Assembly (NCBI GenBank): GCA_028023455.1
Contig: JAQFVV010012405.1
Coordinates: 11,703,423-11,767,422 of the forward strand
From: Epiperipatus broadwayi
Taxonomy: Eukaryota > Onychophora > Udeonychophora > Euonychophora > Peripatidae
Length of the DNA: 64,000 nt
Direction of reading: 5' to 3'
The notes beneath the pieces were generated by a model. It ran no database searches. It worked only from the letters and a program-made list of their open reading frames with translations, and had not been told where the DNA came from. Shown one piece after another: positions 30,854-41,723 of the stretch. Both the position numbers and the translations under genes were made by a program. Each line of letters opens with the position of its first letter. Position 1 is the first letter of the stretch.

Positions 30854-32719
30854 AAATGAGATATTTATTTTATATAGTGGGATGTTTTTATAAACTGTAA
30901 TAGTAATAATCAGCCATTAAGCTAATGCACATGCGCATTGTGGATTTTAACTATAAATGAATACTCTCACTTCCAAACACAAGATAAAATCTGTGTGAAA
31001 AGATAAAATAAATCCATCTAGCTTTTCTACCCAAATGTTTATGTATGGGCAAATCTTAAGCATTTGGGAATGAGAACGTGAAGATGTTAAGCAGTCACTT
31101 TAAATTACCGTTACTAAGCCTGAGCTTGTGAAATTTACTAGAGTATATGATACGTCATTCTTAGTTGAAATTAAACATATGTAAATGAGATGTTTATCTT
31201 ATATAGTGTCATTCATTCAGGCATAGTAATGGTAATTTAAAGTGATTGCTTAACATTTTTACACTCTCATTCCCATATGCTTAAGATTTGCCCATACATA
31301 AACAATTGGGTTGAAAGGATAGATGGAGTCATTCTATCTTTTCACAAAGACTTTATCTTGTGTTTGGACATGAGAATATTCATTTATAGTTAAAAATCCA
31401 CAAAGGCATGTGCATTAATTTAATAGCTGATTATTACTATGAAACTCATTTAGGAACTCTCAATATATTGTTTTCAATGATAAACAAACAACCATCAACA
31501 GATCTAACAAATAAATTTAAATATAATAATAATTACCTTTTCCAAATAATATAAACTAAACAAATTTAACAACCACTCATAAATTAGTATGGTCATTCCA
31601 ACATCAAAGTAAAAGTAAGATGGGAGTGAAATATCTACTCTAGAAGTGAGTTTGTGATATCTATACAAACCAGTCCATGAAACAAAAATATGGCAATATA
31701 TAGAACATGCTGATCCATTTTTCTGTCCACTTGATATTTTATGATGTCTTTTAATTTCCTGAGCATAAAACACCTTTCTGGAAAAAAACTTCAATTTCTT
31801 CAACAGAAAACTTTTCTAAAAATTTTCAACATCATGTCTAATTGTAGCTCTCCATATGTTCAAATATGGCACATATGACCACTAAAACAATTGGCATTAT
31901 ATTTCTTTAGAAGGTCTTTGGAATAATCCTTATAACATATATGCAATATATCTTTCATATAACTGATGCTCAAGTTCACTATAACATACTCTTTAAGAAA
32001 TTCTTTCATTCTTCATTCATTTTATATATGCAATCCAGAAAAAGGTGTGGTTTTATAATAGTGAATAAAATAGTATTCCATTGAAAAAAAATGAGGAACA
32101 TATTGATAGGTTTTACAATCATACTATTGTATTTTTTAAAACTTTACCAAGCATCATTAAGTGAAACTCTTCTAATGCATTTATATTGAGATAGTAGAAT
32201 GTCCAATTTCATTTCCATTTTCTGGAATAAAATATTTTATGTTTTAACCTATTAAAAGCAGCAGAAGTACATTAGAACCTGTTGTTGGATCTCAACATCT
32301 AAGTCCAACTTTATATAAGTTATTTAAGCTAAAGCACATGTGCTTTATGGATTTTTAACTATAAATAAATACTCTCACTTCCAAACACAAGATAAAGACT
32401 TTGTGAAAAGATAAAATGAATCCATGTATTCTTTCAACCCAAATGTTTATGTATGGGCAAATCTTATGCATTTGGGAATGGGAGCATAGTAAAAGTAATT
32501 TAAAGTGATTGCTTAACATCTTCATGCTCTCATTCCCAAATGCTTTAGATTTGCCCATTCATAAATATTTGGGTTGAAAGGATAAATGGATTCATTCTAT
32601 CTTTTCACAAAAACTTTATCTTGTGTATGGAAGTGAGAGCATTTATTTATAGTTAATGGCTGATTGTTACTATTACAGTTTATAAAACATAGCACTATAT
32701 AAAAAAAATATCTCATTTA
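30854..32719. repeat. Cluster of foldback/MITE units bounded by 26-bp inverted termini
   Basis: A terminus reading aaatgagat....tatatagtg occurs at 30854-30879 and 31183-31208 in plus orientation, and as its reverse complement at 32693-32718. Between them lie two hairpins: arms 30900-31123 / 31218-31440 (spacer 94 nt) and arms 32355-32487 / 32524-32656 (spacer 36 nt). Both are built from the same sequence (for example cacttccaaacacaagataaa and atgtttatgtatgggcaaatc). The outer parts also pair (ataaactgtaatagtaa near 30892 with ttactattacagtttat near 32667). No transposase is encoded, which fits non-autonomous DNA elements inserted in or duplicated as head-to-head units. Confidence 0.75.
31441..32290. 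other. Segment between foldback units; unrecognised minus-strand frames
   Basis: Separates the two hairpins. On the minus strand, 31504-31803 is open for 99 codons and contains GQKNGSACSIYC and WTGLYRYHK; upstream, a second frame (about 31830-31990) contains a Cys/His-rich stretch around CFSGHMCHIW. The composition is less biased than random AT-rich frames, so this may be a decayed coding sequence, perhaps of a transposon. I do not recognise the family. Confidence 0.3.
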
Positions 32720-32845
32720 CGTAAGTTATTTAAATTAAATTTTACACTCTCAATCATCATTTCTTAAAAGTTGCTCATAATTTTTATTCTAGCACAGGTT
32801 GAAAAAGATCTTGAGTTTTTTGAACAATAATTAATAAATTAATAT

Positions 32846-32848
<3 letters not shown>

Positions 32849-32913
<65 letters not shown>
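32849..32913. repeat. (AT)n microsatellite
   Basis: Uninterrupted at dinucleotides. Confidence 0.96.
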
Positions 32914-32919
<6 letters not shown>

Positions 32920-33149
32920 ATGCCCATTAATTAAAAACTAATGGAATAACAATAAAAATAAAAAATATAATGGTAATTAACTATTATATACAGTCTTTCA
33001 TTCTTCAGAAGTACTTTTGTTTAATTCCTTGATTCTCCTCAACTGCCATTAAATTCAAAAAAACAACAAAAACAAATGTCATCAACTTAAATCCCATGAA
33101 TCCTGAATTTTAACATTAGCAGCTTGTCTATTATTTATATTCATTTTAT

Positions 33150-33476
33150 TTAATTTATTAAAATTGCCTCCTTATTTTTTCTTTTATTGTGGTTTGTCTC
33201 TTCATGAAGAATCTTAACACTTTCATTATATGTCCTTTCATAATCCAAAAAAACTGAAGCAGCCATTAAATCATTATTATTTTTAATTTTCATATGCTTG
33301 TATAATAATTCATGCTCCTTTAATCTTTTTTCAATATTGCATCTCCATTCACTTATATATGATAACATAGATCCCCAAAAAAATTGATGTGTATTTTCCT
33401 GCTTGACAGGTATGACATTTTTAGAATTGTTCATTAACTTATTAATGTTATTTACAAAATAAAACATTAAGCACAT
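33150..33476 (-). CDS. Unrecognised 108-codon frame
   Basis: An open frame on the minus strand with a balanced composition for this window (Trp, Cys, His, Glu and Arg all present), including HQFFWGSMLSYISEWRC and a charged C-terminal half. I do not recognise a family. Its start lies 3 bp from an (AT)n tract at 33479, so the Met is unlikely to be a native start; it might be an exon-like remnant or chance. No neighbouring feature supports a function. Confidence 0.2.
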   Translation of the reverse strand: MCLMFYFVNNINKLMNNSKNVIPVKQENTHQFFWGSMLSYISEWRCNIEKRLKEHELLYKHMKIKNNNDLMAASVFLDYERTYNESVKILHEETNHNKRKNKEAILIN

Positions 33477-33478
33477 CC

Positions 33479-33496
33479 ATATATATATATATATAA

Positions 33497-33527
<31 letters not shown>

Positions 33528-33528
33528 C
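33479..33528. repeat. (AT)n tracts flanking the segmental duplication
   Basis: Two short at tracts separated by aagtac, directly left of the start of the duplicated block at 33531. Confidence 0.9.
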
Positions 33529-34124
33529 CAAAGTACATTGTTATTGAATGGTAGTATTATTTAATAGCAATAATATTTGATAAATTTCGTCTTTTTAAAA
33601 ATAAAGTGGAAATAAAAGTTAAAAGATGAGAGAAAATTAAAAAAACCAAAGAGTAGGGTAGAGGGGGGTATTAAAGAAAATAAATAATAAACGCTTTAAA
33701 AGAGGGTGGGATTTTTTTTATTTTAAAGAAGAAAAAAAATCGATTTTATAAATAAAATGATTTAATATTATTTTGATTAGTTTGTAATAAAAAAAAAAGA
33801 ATAATAATAAAGAGAATTTTGTTTTGTTTTATAATAAAACAATTAAATGGTGTGTGTGTATGTGTAAAAGTTTTGAAGAAAAAATAGAAGCCCAATCAGA
33901 GCGAAGTAAAGGACAGTAATTTCACGAGACAATAGACGCTGGAGGTAACAAAAATTTTCCATTGTTAAGATGTTTTAAAAACTTTCAACATTCCATTTAT
34001 TTTCGAATATTTTAAAAACATTTAAAATATTTCTTGAAGTTACAGATATAACAATTATATAAATTGTTATGTCTACCAAAATAATGCAGTGTTAAATTAC
34101 CGTATTGTACAATCGGCTGAAAAC

Positions 34125-34322
34125 CTAACTGCGGATAACATCAGCAGGAAGTTCGGAGGGTAAATCATGGTCAAGTAAAGCAGTAAAATACTGGAGTGTT
34201 GATGCTGAAAAAAATCCACGAAAGTTGTACAATATCAAGGAGTCAAGGAAGGTTTGCTTGAAGTTAGCGCTAACCGGTAATAAATAATTTTTAGAGAAAC
34301 TACATTGTGCTGCGTACATCAT
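34125..34322 (-). CDS. Unrecognised frame inside the duplication (copy A)
   Basis: 65 codons on the minus strand, beginning MMYAAQCSFSKNYLLP. The same protein start is encoded in copy B (36943 downwards) but there the frame shifts after about 40 residues, because the run of A/T near 36828 is one base shorter. No known motif is visible. This may be an exon-like remnant or a chance frame; conservation between copies is explained by recent duplication alone. Confidence 0.2.
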   Translation of the reverse strand: MMYAAQCSFSKNYLLPVSANFKQTFLDSLILYNFRGFFSASTLQYFTALLDHDLPSELPADVIRS

Positions 34323-34989
34323 TTCAAACTTTCTAAATCCTAGGTAACTTTTGATTTTAGTATTCTCTCATTCTTGATTTCCTTTCAAAATAAAAAAATA
34401 AACTGTGATAAATAAAACTTTAAACTTTACAAAATAATATTTAGGAAATATATACGATATCAGCTTCTGTATTTAATTATATTTAAAGACATTGTGTGTA
34501 CCTATGGGTGTATCAATCTAATATGTCAAGTATATTTTATTTAATATAGTTTATTAAAATATTTTTTTAAAACGAAAATAGTAATATAATGTATTTAATT
34601 ATTTATTTAAAATGAAAAGAATAATATAATATATTAAAATATTGATTTCAAATGAAACGAGTATGTGTGTTTAACTTATAAAGCAAAACAATTGTTTTTT
34701 TTTTTTATTAAGAAAATGAAATACTTAAAATGTTGTTTAAATATTTACGTTTATATTTTGAATACACACATTTATGTTGAACAATATTTTAAATAAGATG
34801 GGAATGGAGAGATTTAATTATTAACAAGAAATAACTAAGTTAAAATTAAAAGCATAGAGAAACTATATTTTTTTAAAAGTAAGGATTTGTTGTTAAAGAT
34901 GTTAATGTTTTCTCATTCAGTAAATTATCATTATTATTGAGATAGTATTATCAGAGAGGACGGAGTTTTATTTTTTCTTAAATGGTAGT

Positions 34990-35203
34990 TATAATCCGCT
35001 GATCTAGTTGGAGGCACAGGTACTGGATTTAGTGCTGATCAGATAAACATGTTGATTACGTGTGTAATAACCTGGCACCTAAAGGGTTTACCTTAAAATA
35101 AATAAAGTGTTTACTTGGTTAGTATTTGTCTAGTAGTTGAGTGTTTATGTTATTGGTAGTTTGCTGCCAATGATATTTTGGACTCTGCCTGAGGACCAAC
35201 CAC
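34990..35203 (+). repeat. SINE-like dispersed repeat, copy 3
   Basis: Contains ctgatctagttggaggcaca, gtgctgatcagataaacatg, cttaaaataaataaagtgttta and gctgccaatgatattttg, matching in order the blocks of the copies at 15.3 and 21.3 kb. The B-box-like word is changed here (agtatttgtctagtag). It is part of the duplicated block. Confidence 0.55.
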
Positions 35204-35290
35204 CTTTAAAGATTGGGTAGTTTAGCAAGCGAGGAAAAGTATTTTAGATTTCTATTTGTTGTTTTTATTTTAGATAAATAAGTTGGGTGG

Positions 35291-35645
35291 TTTATTTTGG
35301 CGCATGAACATGGCCCAAAATTAGATGTTTCAAGTGGTAGGACTGATGTAAGGTGTAGTTGGATGGTCATTTGGCACATTAAATGTAGGACCAATGTAAG
35401 TCATAGTTGAGCATTTATTTGGCACATTAACATGGCCTGAAACTAGTTGTTTAAATTGATAGGACCGATGTAAGTTGTAGTTGGACATTTATGTGGTGCA
35501 TTAATGGGGCCTGAAACTAGTCATTGCAAATGGTAGGGCCAACATAAGCTGTAGTTGGAGGTTCATTTGGCGCATCGACATCACCTGAAACTGGTTGTTT
35601 CAAATGGTAGGAGCAACATAAGCTGTAGTTAGACATTTTCTATGT
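35291..35645. repeat. Minisatellite of about 74-bp units
   Basis: Five imperfect units, each with atttggc.catta, a catggcctgaaact-type block, a gtaggacc.atgtaag block and tgtagttgg. The second unit lacks about 30 bp of its middle. Units have diverged by many substitutions. The array starts exactly where copy A of the duplication stops matching copy B. Confidence 0.85.
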
Positions 35646-36160
35646 GGTCAAAGTCAGCCATTAATAATATAGGTGATAGTTAGTGAAAGAGAAGTTAGAA
35701 AACATGATAGTAGTGTATTTGTTTTTTTTTAGAACCAGTCGGATTAGTGTAACTAATAAAAGTGATTTTTGTATGACATTATATAATGTGGAAGCATAAT
35801 CCTTAAAAAGGAAAAAAAATAAGGGAACACTCCAGATGAATGAGGATAGATAAACAGGAAGTGAGAAAGTAGAACTAAGAGGGTTAAGGTTGATTGTACA
35901 TACGTGTTGAAATAGAATTTTTTTTTTTTAAAAAATGAAGCTGGATAGATCAGTGACAAAATGGAAGAAAGAGCCTTCTGATTGATCGTAGAATAAAAAT
36001 ATAATGGGATGGAAATTATGATAAATAAATATAGTTACATGGGTATAGGAAAATAAGGTACAATTAAATAAAGCAATATAATATTTATAAATTTAAACTT
36101 TGAAACTAAATTGTTCAGAATGATATTTTAGTTTAGGGGAGGGATGGAGATAATGTGTCG
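35646..36160. other. Spacer between duplication copies
   Basis: AT-rich, no gene or repeat recognised. The short frame on the minus strand (35753-35959) is hydrophobic low-complexity and not convincing. Confidence 0.45.
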
Positions 36161-37556
36161 AAGTACATTGTTATTGAATGGTAGTATTATTTAATAGCAA
36201 TAATATTTCATACATTTCGTCTTTTAAAAATAAAGTGAGAATAAAAGTTAAAAGTTGAGAGAAAATTAAAAAAACTAAAGAGTAGGGGGGGGGGTATTAA
36301 AGAAAATAAATAATAAACACTTTAAAAGAGGGTGGGATTTTTTATTTTAAAGAAGAAAAAAAATCGATTTTATAAATAAAATGATTTAATATTATTTTGA
36401 TTAGTTTGTAATAAAACAAAAAATTATAATAATAAAGAGAACTTTGTTTTGTTTTATAATAAAACAATTAAATGTGTGTGTGTATGTGTCAAAGTTTTGA
36501 AGAATAGAAGCCCTATCAGACTGAAGTAAAGGACAGTAATTTCACGAGACAATAGACGCTGGAGGTAACAAAAATTTTCCAAATGTTAAGACATTTTAAA
36601 AACTTTCAACATTCCATTTATTTTTGAATATTTTAAAAACATTTAAAAATATTTCTTGAAGTTACAGATATAACAATTATATAACTTGTTATGTTTACCG
36701 AAATGATGGAGTGTTAAATTACCGTATTGTACAATCGGCTGAAAACCTCACTGTGGATAACATCAGCAGGAAGTTCAGAGGGTAAATCATGGTCAAGTAA
36801 AGCAATAAAATACCAGAGGGTCGATGCTGAAAAAATCCATGAAAGTTGTATAATATCACAAAGTCAAGGAAGGTTTGCTTGAAGTTAGTGCTAACCGGTA
36901 ATAAATAATTTTTAGAGAAACTACATTGTGCTGCGTATGTCATTTTGAACTTTCTAAATTCTAGGTAACTTTTTATTTTAGTATTCTCTCATTCTTGATT
37001 TCCTTTCAAAATAAAAAAAATAAACTGTGATAAATAAAACTTTAAACTTTACAAAATAATATTTAGGAAATATAAATGATATCGGCTTCTGTATTTAATT
37101 ATATTTAAACACATTGTGTGTACTATGGGTGTATCTTAATCTAATATGTCAAGTATATTTTATTTAATATAATTTATTAAAATATTTGTTTAAAATGAAA
37201 AGAGTAATATAATATATTAAAATATTGATTTAAAATGAAAAGAGTATGTGTGTTTAACTTATAAAGGAAAATGATTGTTTTTTGTTTATTAAGAAAAGGA
37301 AATACTTAAAATGTCATTTAAATATTTACGTTTATATTTTGAATACACACATTTATGTTGAACAATATTTTAAATAAGATGGGAATGGAGAGATTTAATT
37401 ATTAACAAGAAATAACTAAGTTAAAATTAAAAGCATAGAGAAACTATATTTTTTTAAAAGTAAGGATTTGTTGTTAAAGACGTTCAGTAAATTATCATTA
37501 TTATTAAGATAGGATTATCAGAGAGGACGGAGTTTTATTTTTTCTTAAAAAGTAGT

Positions 37557-37770
37557 TATAATCCACTGAGCTAGTTGGAGGCACAGGTACTGGATTTAGT
37601 GCTGATAAAATAAACATGTTGATTACAAATGTAATTAACTGGCACCAAAAGGGTTTACCTTAAAATAAATAAAGTGTTTACTTGGTTAGTATTTGTCCAG
37701 TAGTCGAGTGTTTATGTTATTGGTAGTTTGCTGCCAATGATATTTTGCACTCTACCTGAGGACCAAGCAC
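37557..37770 (+). repeat. SINE-like dispersed repeat, copy 4
   Basis: Duplicate of the 34990-35203 copy, carried by the segmental duplication, so it is not an independent insertion. Confidence 0.55.
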
Positions 37771-37772
37771 CT

Positions 37773-38528
37773 TTAACCCTTTTCCCGCCTCCTACGAGGC
37801 TCCTCGTCGACATCTGAAATCACTCTAACTCAGCCAGTTTTTATACGAAAATATTCGTTAAATACGTATTGAATTCGTTTTTAAAAGTTCTGTACGATGG
37901 TGACATCTTCCGATTTATTTTAGAAGTAAAAAATAGAAAAAAAAACGCATTTAAACCTAAACAAAGAAGGAACATTATTTGTGATTGGTTCTTAGCATGC
38001 TCTCAGCCGAAAAAGACATTCTGATTGGCTGGAAAGAACAAAGAAACTGCCTGATCAAAGAAAATAAAGAGAAACGCTGAGATTTTCATTTCGAATACGA
38101 TTTAAATTATTATTAAATAATATTTATGGAAATTAAACATAATTTTCAGAGAGAATAATAAAAAAACAAAATTATTTTCGAAAAATATTGAAGATTTAAG
38201 TAAATATATTGAAGATGTAGTAAAAAGAAATATTTACTTTTCTATAACGTAAAAGTCGATCTTTTTGTTTACATTATAACTTTTATGTTGCCGATATTGA
38301 ATATCTTAGAATAAATAAATAGCAATTTATTTTTGAAAGAACTTTCGTTTTCTTCATGACCTGAAAAATTAATTATATACTTTTTATAAACGTATCTGAA
38401 TTGAATTTAATATTATAGGCGAATATGTTTTAACAATAGGCTTTGTCTTCAGTTTGTGAGTTGGCCAATTAAAAGATTTGATTTTTATCTGATACAACCA
38501 ATGATAAAATTAGCAGTTAAAAGGTTAA
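37773..38528. mobile_element. 748-bp TTAA-flanked non-autonomous element (piggyBac-type MITE)
   Basis: Insert 37777-38524 is bounded on both sides by TTAA (37773-37776 and 38525-38528). Its ends are CCCTTTTCCCGCC on the left and, as reverse complement of the right end, CCTTTTAACTGC, short imperfect inverted termini beginning CC(C)TTTT. The paralogous copy A has a single TTAA at the same place (35206-35209) with matching flanks on both sides (gcctgaggacca before, attgggtagtttagcaag after), so precise insertion with TTAA duplication is shown directly. TTAA targets and CCCTTT ends are hallmarks of the piggyBac superfamily. No transposase frame is present, so it must be mobilised in trans. It contains gctcctcgtcgacatc near the left end and no long repeats. 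Confidence 0.88.
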
Positions 38529-38614
38529 ATATTGGGTAGTTTAGCAAGGGAGAAAAAGTATTTTAGATTTCTATTTGTTGTTTTTATTTTAGATAAATAA
38601 GGTGGGCGGTTCAA

Positions 38615-39336
38615 TATATATGTTCTTAAAAAATTCACTTGAGCATTTGAAATGTATGGAATAGATATCCATTTTTTATTATCAATCTTCAATTCCTTTA
38701 AATCATTATAACACTTTTCAAATTAACGTAAAATATAGTTAATTTGTTCAACCCTATAACCAACTTCTAGAAATTCCTTGGCAAATATCTCAATATTTTT
38801 AAATTTATCACTCTGATAATGATATAATTTTTCATTATGAAACAAAAAAGATCTTGTTACTTTTGATTTACAATTTATATATCCCCTTTTTTCTATGGTT
38901 TGATTATTAATTTATAACTTAACATACTATTATCTCTTGTAATAACTAAATCAAAATATTTAATACTTTTGTCCTGTTTTTTTTTTTCAATTGTTTATTT
39001 CAATCCATTCAAATTATTTAACTTCTCTATAAGCAAATTTATATTATTAATATTCCCACTAACAAAAAACATCATCCACATATCTTTTGTAAATTTTAAT
39101 ATCTTTCAAAGCACACACATTTAAATTACTATTCTCATATGTAGACAAAACAAAATTGCAAACTTATGCAACAACAAGCAGACCAGTAGGCCAACCTTTA
39201 GACATTTTATGATATTCATCTTCAAAAGAAGCAACAATGTTATCATCAAAAATTTTAAAGAATCAACAAATTTTATCACATATTTACAAACATCTTTACT
39301 TTTAAATGCATGGTCAATTATGTTTATGGAATCCAC
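38615..39336 (-). pseudogene. Penelope-like reverse transcriptase, decayed
   Basis: Reading the minus strand from 39336 down, frames join to give EDEYHKMSKGWPTG (about 39180-39230), then FVLSTYENS, then IKIYKRYVDDVF with the catalytic YVDD at 39071-39082, and then, further on, SIKYFDLVI and IEKRGYINCKSKVTRS, FHNEKLYHYQSDK and a C-terminal connector region. The order and words (G.PTG...KRYVDDVF) are those of Penelope-like reverse transcriptases. Several in-frame stops (just after DVFC, and near 39160) and frameshifts show it is inactive. It starts directly after the end of duplication copy B. Confidence 0.68.
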
Positions 39337-41723
39337 TAAAGAATAGAAATGAAGAGATAATACTCATGTAAATAGAGATTACTTTACTATTTGATGTTAC
39401 CAAGAAATTACAAATTCTATTAACTGATAATTGTTGGTGCTTCTCACTACCTCATACGAGCTCTTATGTTGGAGTTTTTTGTTAAAATAAAAGGAGTCCA
39501 AGCAGCTTTCTTTCACCTCAAATTAAATCCAGAAAGCTATTATTAATAGGTGTTAGAATGTGAAAGAATAGCATCTTTAAAAATACACCAACAAATGAGC
39601 TAGTAAAACTCATTTAGCCTATGAAATTGTCAATTAACACTAACTGATATTTTTTTTGTAATATCAAGGGTTAAATGTGACATCTATTTACATGGATATT
39701 GTCTTTTCATTTATATTCTTTATTATAATAACAATCGATGGAAATATTTATTTCAACATATATATATAGAAAGAGAGATGATTAAGAAAGCAATAAACAT
39801 AGTATAATAAAATGCTTTTTTTTAAACAAAAAATGTATATATATATATCTGTGGAAGTGAAAAGGCTTCATGTAGTTAGTCCATTCACATGTTTTGTGAT
39901 GACTGAGAGATGGGTAATACTTAAAGTCCAATTGAGCTTAATCTTTTTTTATCTAGCCATTCAATGTTGGTTTATAAATTTATATGTAGCTATTGTCATT
40001 TATAAAATAAAACTAACAAAATCCTGGCCAACGTCGAATCTAGTCTGTAAGTAATTTTTCTTTACTATTTTCTATAAAGGAGGTAGTAGAAAACTGTAGT
40101 CTACTATTTAAAAGCTGGTTTTATTGCAATCATATATATACAAAATAAAAAAAGTTAAAGGATAAATAGATAAATGAATATACTATACTGATAAAGCATT
40201 TATATAATAGTTAATATAACCATGTCATTAAAAAAAAACTTTCTTATATATATACTGTATATACTTGATTAACCCTTTAATTAAGTAAAATTATTTCTAA
40301 ATTCCTTTCTTCCTTTTAATATCATATTATTATACCTATATGATATTTTACTTTAAAAAAAAATCGAAATCACTCCCATTTTCCCTATACAATGAAATTG
40401 AATTAAATTGCCGAATGTACGGCTAGCCTAACAAGGTGAACTTATAATTTGTGCATTTTAGAGAACGTTTTAAAGTTTTAAACAAGTCGTTACTTCATTG
40501 GGATCTTTTGAGAAAATTTTATAGGGTAGAAACGAACGCTTTTATGGAAGATGAAGGAGAAAATTGAAGGCAGACGAAGAATCGACTATTGTATATCAAA
40601 ATACGTGTCAACCTTACGTCAAATTACTTCGACATGGCAATTTTGATCACTAGATTTAAACCAGAGGGGAAAAAAAAAGATTTTTCGAGATCCTTTAAAG
40701 GAGATAGCGTAACCTTTGACATCATCAATTTTAAAAAAAGCTGACTTTTTGAATATGTGCAATCAAATAATTTTGACGTCATATTTTCATTCTGAAAAGA
40801 TTGATTTCAGTTCATAAAAGCCATTAACTTTTATATTTTATGTATTAAATGTTTCAGATATGGCTATTATTTAAAAACAATAACTGTAATCATCAAAACG
40901 ATTTTAAGTTAAAATATTACTAAAATGAAGGACTATACAAAGTAATGTAAATTATTTTATTAAAAATATTTTTCATTATTACACACACACATTTTATATA
41001 TACCTACACTTAATATTAACCCTTTTAGCTCTATGTCTACGTTAAATTCAGTGTATGTAAATATGTTCGAACTACATTTTGAAATAATTTGATCCATTGC
41101 ATAATTGAATTTGCTTTCTGTGATTAATATAAATTAAATATCATTACTATAATAACTGAGGGTAATCTGATGTATATTAATATTGATTTAGAATTCAAAT
41201 CTAAAGTAATTTTAAGAAAATGTCAGTATTTCCAATAAGTCACGACCTTTTTTACTGCTAGGTAGTCTACACAATGTGTCCCAAAGAAAAGGTTATTGAT
41301 TCTCTCTTCAATCTTCTTACAATTAACACATGTGTTTTGTAGCTACATAATTTACTTATTTTCCATAAAAAAAATTATGTTGCTAGTTGGTCATAATCAC
41401 CAGTTATGACATGAAATGTGACCAAGTGTTTGCTACTTTATGCCATGAGGAATAATATGCCATCATTAAATTGGACAACAATGCTACTGAAACATTTGAA
41501 ATGATTCACTTTGTGCATATCAGAGAAACCATGAGATGCAAGAATGTTTTTCATGTGTTTTACATAACTAAGATGATGGAAAGAGCATTTAATGCAATTT
41601 ACATATATGAAACATGCTGTCACATTTTATGTCATAATTCATGATCTATCTGCAACTGGTATCTTAAAGTAATCATTATGTCATATATCATATGACCTAA
41701 TCTTTTTAAGCTTTAAATAAAAA
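39337..41723. other. Stretch without a supported gene
   Basis: AT-rich with short at tracts and an (ac)n word near 40980. Parts of 40380-40700 are less AT-rich, and the word caaaatacgtgtca there recurs at 58720. TTAACCCTTT words occur at 40271 and 41018 but without a matching right end, so I do not call further TTAA elements. The word ggtatcttaaa at 41660 recurs at the right edge of the following palindrome. Confidence 0.4.

Larger units (their letters stand above)
33531..35292. repeat. Segmental duplication, copy A
   Basis: Begins aagtacattgttattgaatg, identical to the start of copy B at 36161, and aligns along its length with 36161-37776 and, after a 748-bp insertion in copy B, with 38529-38612. 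Differences are scattered substitutions and small indels. The block includes a SINE-like copy (34990-35203), so that SINE predates the duplication. The uninterrupted site for the copy B insertion is TTAA at 35206-35209. Confidence 0.9.
36161..38612. repeat. Segmental duplication, copy B (interrupted)
   Basis: Aligns with copy A from 36161 to 37776. The alignment then stops at a TTAA, resumes at the second TTAA (38525-38528), and ends near 38612. The interrupting 748 bp is the TTAA-flanked element. The offset between the two starts is 2630 bp. Confidence 0.9.

Noticed and set aside
40271-41030. Second TTAA/CCCTTT-ended element
   Set aside because: TTAACCCTTT words occur at 40271 and 41018, but I found no matching right terminus ending in aagggttaa downstream of either.
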